A stretch of 27,614 nt of DNA. It comes from DASUAL01 sp035763805. Its GTDB lineage: Bacteria; Gemmatimonadota; Gemmatimonadetes; Gemmatimonadales; GWC2-71-9. The notes under the pieces are model-generated. The model was not told the DNA's origin. It made no database searches and was given only the letters and a program-made list of their open reading frames with translations. A program made the position numbers and the translations under genes. Positions 22,114 to 27,614 of this stretch are shown in pieces. The stretch spans positions 1 to 27,614 of the forward strand of contig DASUAL010000010.1 of assembly GCA_035763805.1 (NCBI GenBank), written 5' to 3'. The number at the start of each line of letters is the position of its first letter. Position 1 is the stretch's first letter.

Positions 22114-23349
22114 TCATTCGTGCCGCAACGCTTCGACCGGATCGAGCCTCGCGGCTCGGCTGGCGGGATACAGACCGAATCCGATCCCTGTGAGGGCCGA
22201 GGCGCCGAGGGCGACGACGATCGACCACAGAGGCACGTGGGCGGGGATTGGGGTGACACGGGAGATGGCGAACGCGAGGGCACCGCCCACGAGCATCCCG
22301 GCCGCGCCGCCCACGAGAGTCAGGGTGGAGGCCTCCACGAGGAACTGCCACAGGATCTCGCGGCGTTTCGCGCCGAGCGCCTTGCGCACGCCGATCTCCC
22401 GGGTGCGCTCCGTCACCGAGATCGTCATGATCGCGACGACGCCGACCCCGCCCACCATCAGGCCGATGGACGAGAGCACGAGCATCACGAGGAAGAACAT
22501 CCCGGTGACCTGGTTCCACGTGTCAAGCAGCTTGTCCTGGGTCACGATGGAGAAGTTGTTCTGGTCACGAGGCTTGAGGCTGCGCAGCGAGCGCAGCGTG
22601 GCAACCACTTCGTCCATCGCCTGCTGCTGGGTGTAGTCGGGCGCCGGCGCGACCGCGAGCCGCATCCAGCCCTTGAGGTAGGGCACGTGCTTGACGAACG
22701 CGCCGTGCGGGATCCCGGCGAACGGCGGCGTGCTGCCGCTGAACAGGCTCGGCGGCGGCGTGTACACGCCGATTACCATGAACGGGACCCCCGCGATCCG
22801 GATCGTCTGGCCGATCGGGTCGCGCCCGCGGAACAGCTGGTCTTCGAGCTTCCGGCTGATGACCGCCACGGAGCTGTTCGCCAGGTCCTCGAGCCGCGTG
22901 AAGGTGCGCCCCGGATAGACGTCGCCGCCGTTCACCTCCACCCATTGCGCCGAGAGGCCGGCCACGTTCACCGACTCGAGCCGCAGATCACCGAACTCCA
23001 CCGTGGCGGCACTCTCGTCACGGCGCGTGACGTAACGCACGGATGGCAGCAGGGCGATGCGGTCCGCCTCGACTTCGCTGATCGCCGGGTTGCGCCGCCA
23101 GGGGCTCGACTCCTCGGAGCCATCGGACACGGTGACGCCCGCCTGGAAGAAGCGCCACACCAGGAAGGTGCGAGGGGCGATCGACTCGAAGATGTTCGAC
23201 ACGCTCTTGTTGATTCCACTGATCATCGCGGCGATCACCATCACGACCATCACGCCGATGGCGACGCCGAGGATGGTCAAGGCCGCGCGCCCCTTGTTGC
23301 TGCGCAGCGAGTCGAGCGCGATGCCGACGCCTTCGAACAGCCCGGTCAT
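22114..23349 (-). CDS. MacB/FtsX-like ABC permease, pair 2, subtype B
   Basis: Permease of 411 residues, subtype B: MTGLFEGVGIALDSLRSNKG, then TM1 (ALTILGVAIGVMVVMVIAAM) and SGINKSVSNIFESIAPRTF. The periplasmic core contains the usual PYLKGWMRLAVAPAP and RDQNNFSIVTQDKLLDTW. Three C-terminal helices span about 285-400, with SVTERTREIGVRKALGAKRRE as coupling stretch and DPVEALRHE as end. Very similar in sequence to the B gene of pair 1, less so to pair 3. The start overlaps the stop of its A partner by four bases (ATGA), a good sign that A and B are made together. Confidence 0.9.
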   Translation of the reverse strand: MTGLFEGVGIALDSLRSNKGRAALTILGVAIGVMVVMVIAAMISGINKSVSNIFESIAPRTFLVWRFFQAGVTVSDGSEESSPWRRNPAISEVEADRIALLPSVRYVTRRDESAATVEFGDLRLESVNVAGLSAQWVEVNGGDVYPGRTFTRLEDLANSSVAVISRKLEDQLFRGRDPIGQTIRIAGVPFMVIGVYTPPPSLFSGSTPPFAGIPHGAFVKHVPYLKGWMRLAVAPAPDYTQQQAMDEVVATLRSLRSLKPRDQNNFSIVTQDKLLDTWNQVTGMFFLVMLVLSSIGLMVGGVGVVAIMTISVTERTREIGVRKALGAKRREILWQFLVEASTLTLVGGAAGMLVGGALAFAISRVTPIPAHVPLWSIVVALGASALTGIGFGLYPASRAARLDPVEALRHE

Positions 23350-24590
23350 GTCTCGTGTCGCAGCGCAGCGATGGGGTCGAGGCGGGCCGCGCGGCTCGCC
23401 GGGTACACGCCGGCGACGATGCCCACGCCGGCCCCCAGGATCACACCGACCAGGATCGACCAGGGGGCGACGGCGGAGGGCAGCGGGGTCGTTGCCGCGA
23501 CGACGCCGGCGAGCGCGATCCCGAGGGCGACCCCGCTCGCCGCGCCCACCGTGGCGAGTGTCGTCGCCTCGACCAGGAACTGTCGCAGGATGTCGCGCCG
23601 GCGAGCCCCCAACGATTTCCGGATGCCGATCTCCCGCGTGCGCTCGGCCACCGCCATCAGCATGATGTTCATGATCACGATCCCGCCCACCACGAGCGAG
23701 ACGGCCACGAGGCCGGGGAGCGCGACGAACAGCACCCGGCTGATCTTGCCCCAGAAGTCCAGCACCTCGTCAGCGGTTTCCATCGCGAAATCATCGGGCT
23801 CCCGCGGCCGGAGGTGCCGGCGGCTGCGCATTGTGGCCTCGGCCTGCGCCATTGCCGCCCGCATCTCGGGCTGCGAGCCGGCCTTCACCGCCAGCGCATC
23901 TACCACCCGCGGCGGATTGACGTAGCGCTTGAGCGGCGCGCTCGCCGGCGCCACGGCGAACTTGTCGAGCGACAGCCCGAACAGGTTCCCCTGCTTCTCC
24001 ACCACGCCGATCACCCGGTAGGGGAGGTCGAAGATCTTGACCTCGCGCCGGATCGGGTCCTGGCCCGGGAACAGCTTCTCCGCCAGCTCGTGCCCCAGCA
24101 CCAGCACCGGAAGGCCAGCCTGGACCTCCTGCCCGGTAAAGGCGCGGCCCCGCTCGAGCTGCAGGGACCGGATCTCGAAGTACAGCTCCGTCGCGGCGGT
24201 GACCTGCACGTCCCTGGCCTGCAAGCGTCCCGCCGCGAGCGTCGCTCGCGTGCTCGACTCCCAGGCGGCGAGCACCGGGACCGTCATGCCGCGCACCACC
24301 GCCTGCGCGTCCTCGTAGGTGACGCGCGGCCGCCGGAGCCACGACCGCCACGTCGAGTCGGTGACGTTGCCGAGCTGCACGTCGGGGAACTGGCGCAGGC
24401 GGAACGTGTTCACGCCGAGGATGGTGCCGGCGAACTTGTCGGTCATGTAGCGGTTCATCCCCTGCACGACCGAGACCACGGCGATGAGGAACATCACGCC
24501 GATGAACACACCGATGATGGAGAAAGCGCTCTTGAGCTTCTGCGCCCGGATGGTGTGGAGGGCGAGGCGGATCGCCTCGAAGAAGGGCAT
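23346..24590 (-). CDS. MacB/FtsX-like ABC permease, pair 2, subtype A
   Basis: Permease of 414 residues, subtype A: MPFFEAIRLALHTIRAQKLK, TM1 (AFSIIGVFIGVMFLIAVVSV), then QGMNRYMTDKFAGTILGVN. The periplasmic core includes VTYEDAQAVVRGMTVPVLAA and RRHLRPREPDDFAMET. The C-terminal half has ERTREIGIRKSLGARRRDILRQF and three helices, ending YPASRAARLDPIAALRHET. It is closest to the A gene of pair 1. Only 21 bases separate it from the stop of the B gene of pair 1, and these carry a short AGGCGAATGCGG (24596-24607) that also begins the repeat at pair 3. Substrate unknown; macrolide efflux should not be assumed from the MacB label. Confidence 0.9.
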   Translation of the reverse strand: MPFFEAIRLALHTIRAQKLKSAFSIIGVFIGVMFLIAVVSVVQGMNRYMTDKFAGTILGVNTFRLRQFPDVQLGNVTDSTWRSWLRRPRVTYEDAQAVVRGMTVPVLAAWESSTRATLAAGRLQARDVQVTAATELYFEIRSLQLERGRAFTGQEVQAGLPVLVLGHELAEKLFPGQDPIRREVKIFDLPYRVIGVVEKQGNLFGLSLDKFAVAPASAPLKRYVNPPRVVDALAVKAGSQPEMRAAMAQAEATMRSRRHLRPREPDDFAMETADEVLDFWGKISRVLFVALPGLVAVSLVVGGIVIMNIMLMAVAERTREIGIRKSLGARRRDILRQFLVEATTLATVGAASGVALGIALAGVVAATTPLPSAVAPWSILVGVILGAGVGIVAGVYPASRAARLDPIAALRHET

Positions 24591-24611
24591 GCGACAGGCG
24601 AATGCGGCCGG

Positions 24612-25841
24612 TTATTCGTACCGCAGCGCTTCGACCGGATCGAGCCTCGCGGCTCGGCTGGCGGGGTAGATGCCGAAGAGGATACCGGTCGCGGCGGCGG
24701 CGCCGAGGGCGAGCACGACGGACGAGAGGGGCACGTACGCGGGCACGGGCGTCGCGGCGGCGAGGATGACGGAAACCAGCCCGCCGAACACCATGCCGGC
24801 GATGCCGCCCACGACGGTAAGCGTCGCCGCCTCCACCAGGAACTGCCAGAGGATCTCGCGCCGCGTCGCGCCGAGCGCCTTGCGCACCCCGATCTCGCGC
24901 GTGCGCTCGGTTACCGAGATCATCATGATGGCCACGACGCCGATGCCGCCCACCATGAGCCCCACGCTGGACAGGGCGATCATCAGGATGCGCGCGACCA
25001 GCGTGAAGCTGTTCACCGCCTGGACGTAGCGGTCCTGGCTCACGACGTCAAAGTTGTTCGGCTCGCCGGGACGCAGGCCGCGCATGGCCCGCAGCGCGAC
25101 CGTGACGTCGTCCATCGCGCGCGCGAGCGGCACGGTGTCCTGCGGGACCACGAAGAAATCCATCCAGCCCTCGAAGTAGGGCACGTGCTTGATCAGGGTT
25201 CCGTAGGGGATGAGGGCCTCGGGTTCGTCGCCGTCGCCGAACAGGCGCGGGGGCGGGTTGTACACCCCGATCACCTCGTAGGGCAGGCCGGCGATCTTGA
25301 TGCGGCGTCCCAGCGGGTCCCGGTCGCCGAACAGCTGCTCCTTGAGCTTCTCGTTCACCACGACGACCTGGCTGTTCGCCGCGTCTTCGATGTGACTGAA
25401 GGAGCGGCCGGGGTACAGATCGCCGCCCTCGACCATCGGCCAGTCCGCGTCGCGGCCCTGGATGCTGATGGTGGACAGGCGGGTGCTCTCGAACCCGATG
25501 TTGGCCGACCCGTTCTCGTCCACCACGACGTACTTGATCGAGGGGAGCTGCTCGAGCCGCTGCCCCTCCGCCAGGGTCAGTGGGGGCCGCCGCCGCCACG
25601 GGTTGGGATCCTCGGGATCCTCGTCGCCGGTACCGCCCCAGTAGCGGCCCACATAGAACGTTTTGGGGCCGAGCGATGCGAGCATGTCGGAGATGCCCTT
25701 GTTGAAGCCGCTGATCAGGGCGCCGATGACCATGACCACGGTAACGCCGATCGCGACGCCGAGGATGGTGAGCGCGGCGCGCATCTTGTGCGCCCGCAGC
25801 GACCCCAGCGCGATCAGCACGCCTTCGAGCAGCGGGGTCAC
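24612..25841 (-). CDS. MacB/FtsX-like ABC permease, pair 1, subtype B
   Basis: Permease of 409 residues, subtype B. It starts at a GTG (25841) three bases after the stop of its A partner. The N-terminus TPLLEGVLIALGSLRAHKMR leads into TM1 (ALTILGVAIGVTVVMVIGAL), then SGFNKGISDMLASLGPKTF. The periplasmic core holds YFEGWMDFFVVPQD and RPGEPNNFDVVSQDRYV. ERTREIGVRKALGATRREIL is the coupling stretch; three helices follow, ending DPVEALRYE. By position it is the first B-type permease after the ATPase gene. Its closest copy is pair 2 B. Confidence 0.9.
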   Translation of the reverse strand: MTPLLEGVLIALGSLRAHKMRAALTILGVAIGVTVVMVIGALISGFNKGISDMLASLGPKTFYVGRYWGGTGDEDPEDPNPWRRRPPLTLAEGQRLEQLPSIKYVVVDENGSANIGFESTRLSTISIQGRDADWPMVEGGDLYPGRSFSHIEDAANSQVVVVNEKLKEQLFGDRDPLGRRIKIAGLPYEVIGVYNPPPRLFGDGDEPEALIPYGTLIKHVPYFEGWMDFFVVPQDTVPLARAMDDVTVALRAMRGLRPGEPNNFDVVSQDRYVQAVNSFTLVARILMIALSSVGLMVGGIGVVAIMMISVTERTREIGVRKALGATRREILWQFLVEAATLTVVGGIAGMVFGGLVSVILAAATPVPAYVPLSSVVLALGAAAATGILFGIYPASRAARLDPVEALRYE

Positions 25842-25844
25842 GCG

Positions 25845-27083
25845 CTACTCCTGCCGTAGGGCGGCGACCGGATCGAGCCGGGCCGCCCGGCTGGCGGGGT
25901 AGACGCCGGCGACGATGCCGACGCCGGCACCGATCACGACACCCAGGAAGACCGAGATCGGCGACAGGCTGGCGGGAAGCGGGGTCACCGCATCGAGCAG
26001 CACCGTGAGCCCGATGCCGGCCAGGATGCCGAACGCCGCCCCCACGGCGGCGATGGTCGCGGACTCGGCGAGGAACTGCCGCAGGATGTCGCGGCGCCGG
26101 GCGCCCAGCGACTTCCGCAGTCCGATCTCGCGCGTCCGTTCCGCCACGGCCATCAGCATGATGTTCATGATCACGATTCCGCCGATCACGAGCGCCACCG
26201 CGACGAGGCCCGGGCCGACCACGACCAGGATGCGCTTGATGCCGCCCCAGAACTGCTGGACGCCTTCCGAGGTCTCGAGTACGAAGTTGTTGTCCTGGGT
26301 CGGCCGCAGGTGCCGGCGGCTGCGCATGATCCCCTCGGCCTGGGCCATCGCCTCCCGCATCTCGTACTCCGAGTGGGCCTTGACGATCAGCGCGTCGACC
26401 ACGCCCGGCGGGTTGACGAGGTCCTGCGCCGGCGACTGCGCGGGGACGACCACGAAGCGGTCGAGGGGGAAGCCGAGCAGGTTCCCCTGCCGCGCGACCA
26501 CGCCCAGCACGCGGTAGGGGATCCCCCCGATGCGGACGCTCTGGCCGATAGGGTCGCGGCTCTCGAACAGCCGCTCGGCGATCTGGTGACCGATGACCGC
26601 CACGGGGACGCCCGAGCGCACCTCCTGCGCCGTGAAGGCGCGCCCGCTCGCGATCGCGAGGTTCTTGATCTCAAAGTAGCGCTCGGTCGCCGTGGTGAGG
26701 TCGATGTCACGCGCCTTCTTGGGGCCGTGCTCGAGCGTGATGCGATCGCTCGACTCCCAGGCGGTGACGACGGGCACCGTGATCCCCGCTGCCACGGCTT
26801 CCGCGTCCCCGAACGAAACGCGCGGCCGACGCTGCCAGGCGCGCCAGACCGAGTCCGGCACGTGCGGTGTGAACAGCGGTCGCCGGCGGAGCTGGAACGT
26901 GTTCACGCCGAAGAGCGTCGCCGCGAACTTCTCCGTCATGTAGCGGTTCATGCCGTTCACGATCGACCACGCGCCGATGAGACACGTCACGCCGATGAAG
27001 ACACCGAGGAGGGAGAAGCCGCTCTTCAGTTTGTGCGCCCGAATCGTGCTTATCGCCAGGAAGACGGCCTCGAGAATCGGCAT
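25845..27083 (-). CDS. MacB/FtsX-like ABC permease, pair 1, subtype A
   Basis: Permease of 412 residues, subtype A: MPILEAVFLAISTIRAHKLK, TM1 (GFSLLGVFIGVTCLIGAWSI), then NGMNRYMTEKFAATLFGVN. The periplasmic MacB core spans about 50-265 (VSFGDAEAVAAGITVPVVTA, RRHLRPTQDNNFVLET). The C-terminal part shows ERTREIGLRKSLGARRRDIL and three helices at about 285-310, 335-360 and 372-395. Its ATG follows the stop codon of the ATPase gene with no base between, so the ATPase is translated with it. It is the first permease in the direction of transcription. Confidence 0.92.
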   Translation of the reverse strand: MPILEAVFLAISTIRAHKLKSGFSLLGVFIGVTCLIGAWSIVNGMNRYMTEKFAATLFGVNTFQLRRRPLFTPHVPDSVWRAWQRRPRVSFGDAEAVAAGITVPVVTAWESSDRITLEHGPKKARDIDLTTATERYFEIKNLAIASGRAFTAQEVRSGVPVAVIGHQIAERLFESRDPIGQSVRIGGIPYRVLGVVARQGNLLGFPLDRFVVVPAQSPAQDLVNPPGVVDALIVKAHSEYEMREAMAQAEGIMRSRRHLRPTQDNNFVLETSEGVQQFWGGIKRILVVVGPGLVAVALVIGGIVIMNIMLMAVAERTREIGLRKSLGARRRDILRQFLAESATIAAVGAAFGILAGIGLTVLLDAVTPLPASLSPISVFLGVVIGAGVGIVAGVYPASRAARLDPVAALRQE

Positions 27084-27614
27084 TCAGGCGGCCTGCCGCT
27101 GGTCGGTGGCGACGACACCGTCGCGGAGCGTTACGACCCGCGCCGCGCGCGCCGCGATGTCGTGCTCGTGCGTAACCATCACGATCGTCTGGCCCTGACG
27201 GTGCAGGTCGCCGAACACCTGCAAGATCTCCGCGCTCGTCGTGGAGTCGAGGTTGCCCGTGGGCTCGTCGGCGAGAAGAATGCTCGGCTCGTTCACGAGC
27301 GCCCGCGCGATCGCCACGCGCTGCCGCTGGCCGCCCGACAGCTCGTTGGGCTTGTGATGCATGCGGTCGCCGAGCCCGACGCGCTCGAGCGCCCGCGCCG
27401 CCTGGGCGCGCCGCGCCTTCGCCGCCAGGCCGGCGTAGATGAGCGGCAACTCGACGTTGTGGAGCGCGTTGGCGCGGGGCAGCAGGTTGAAGGTCTGGAA
27501 GACGAACCCAATCTCCTTGTTGCGGATGCGGGCGAGTTCGTCATCATCCAGGTCGGAGACCTTCTGGCCGTTGAGCCAGTACTCCCCCGCCGACGGCGTG
27601 TCCAGGCAGCCGAT
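27084..27614 (-). CDS. ABC transporter ATP-binding protein (MacB/LolD type), partial
   Basis: The last 176 residues of an ABC ATPase; the start, including the Walker A P-loop, lies beyond the window. The visible part begins IGCLDTPSAGEYWLNGQKV, which normally follows Walker A closely, so only about 50 residues are missing. Q-loop FVFQTFNLLP, signature LSGGQRQRVAIARAL, Walker B ILLADEP with catalytic Glu, D-loop and H-loop VTHEHD are all intact. LNGQKVSDLDDDELARIRN is typical of the MacB/LolD/FtsE branch. It is the only ATPase seen for six permeases downstream, and so probably energises them all. Another ATPase or a membrane-fusion protein may lie outside the window. Confidence 0.93.
   Translation of the reverse strand: MGCLDTPSAGEYWLNGQKVSDLDDDELARIRNKEIGFVFQTFNLLPRANALHNVELPLIYAGLAAKARRAQAARALERVGLGDRMHHKPNELSGGQRQRVAIARALVNEPSILLADEPTGNLDSTTSAEILQVFGDLHRQGQTIVMVTHEHDIAARAARVVTLRDGVVATDQRQAA

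Noticed and set aside
23355..25859. 834-codon plus-strand open frame over the permease genes
   Set aside because: It is antisense to real permeases, of low complexity (H, R, D, G, P rich) and without domain sense. Long mirror frames are usual in GC-rich genes. The same holds for the plus frames at 22075-23925, 20796-22085, 19412-20881 and 17605-19158.

Overview
The window is GC-rich bacterial DNA, most likely from Gemmatimonadota. Three things point there: lipoproteins whose lipobox cysteine is followed by SDSTGP/GDHGPT, a bacillithiol-type BshB1 deacetylase, and a long array of MacB-like ABC permeases. Acidobacteriota or another soil phylum is not excluded. There are no rRNA, tRNA or CRISPR loci.

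Region 1 (about 1-3200, possibly to 3560) looks like part of an integron cassette array without a visible integrase. One clear attC site (741-879) has GCCTAAC/GTTAGGC ends, a 17-bp stem and two extrahelical bases. The end of another attC opens the window, and two more degenerate attC-like sites follow. The cassettes carry a visibly lower-GC DUF6326-like membrane protein, a tiny proline-rich protein, a broken M20 peptidase in inverse orientation, a CopD/DUF2269-like membrane protein with a cupin, and probably a TfoX_N protein.

Region 2 (3730-6544) is a plus-strand run: an AhpD/carboxymuconolactone-decarboxylase-like protein, a cupredoxin, a DinB protein, a membrane protein and a conserved hypothetical. 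The AhpD-like gene is the highlight. It has one in-frame TGA exactly at the second Cys of its CxxC motif, followed at once by a hairpin that fits a bacterial SECIS element. I read it as a selenoprotein (CRYU) of 188 residues.

Region 3 (6571-12592, minus strand) starts with an amidohydrolase relic and a large hairpin. It is followed by a tightly packed probable operon with many 4-nt overlaps: two lipoproteins, DinB, YvlD-like 4-TM protein, DUF423, secreted M24 peptidase, D-threonine-aldolase-like PLP enzyme, two small membrane proteins and a DUF2914 protein. A perfect 30-bp palindrome separates it from a divergent cyclase-family (kynurenine-formamidase-like) lipoprotein gene.

Region 4 (13503-19398, minus) holds DUF2784, two paralogous lipoproteins, and then mnmA, a cysteine desulfurase and bshB1. 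The desulfurase can supply sulfur for MnmA's tRNA 2-thiolation. BshB1 makes the bacillithiol precursor, so the trio touches sulfur and thiol metabolism.

Region 5 (19553-27614, minus) is one ABC ATPase (cut by the window end) followed by six MacB/FtsX-like permeases. They alternate between two subtypes and form three successive A-B pairs. Short AATGCGGAAT repeats sit at the boundaries between pairs, not inside them.
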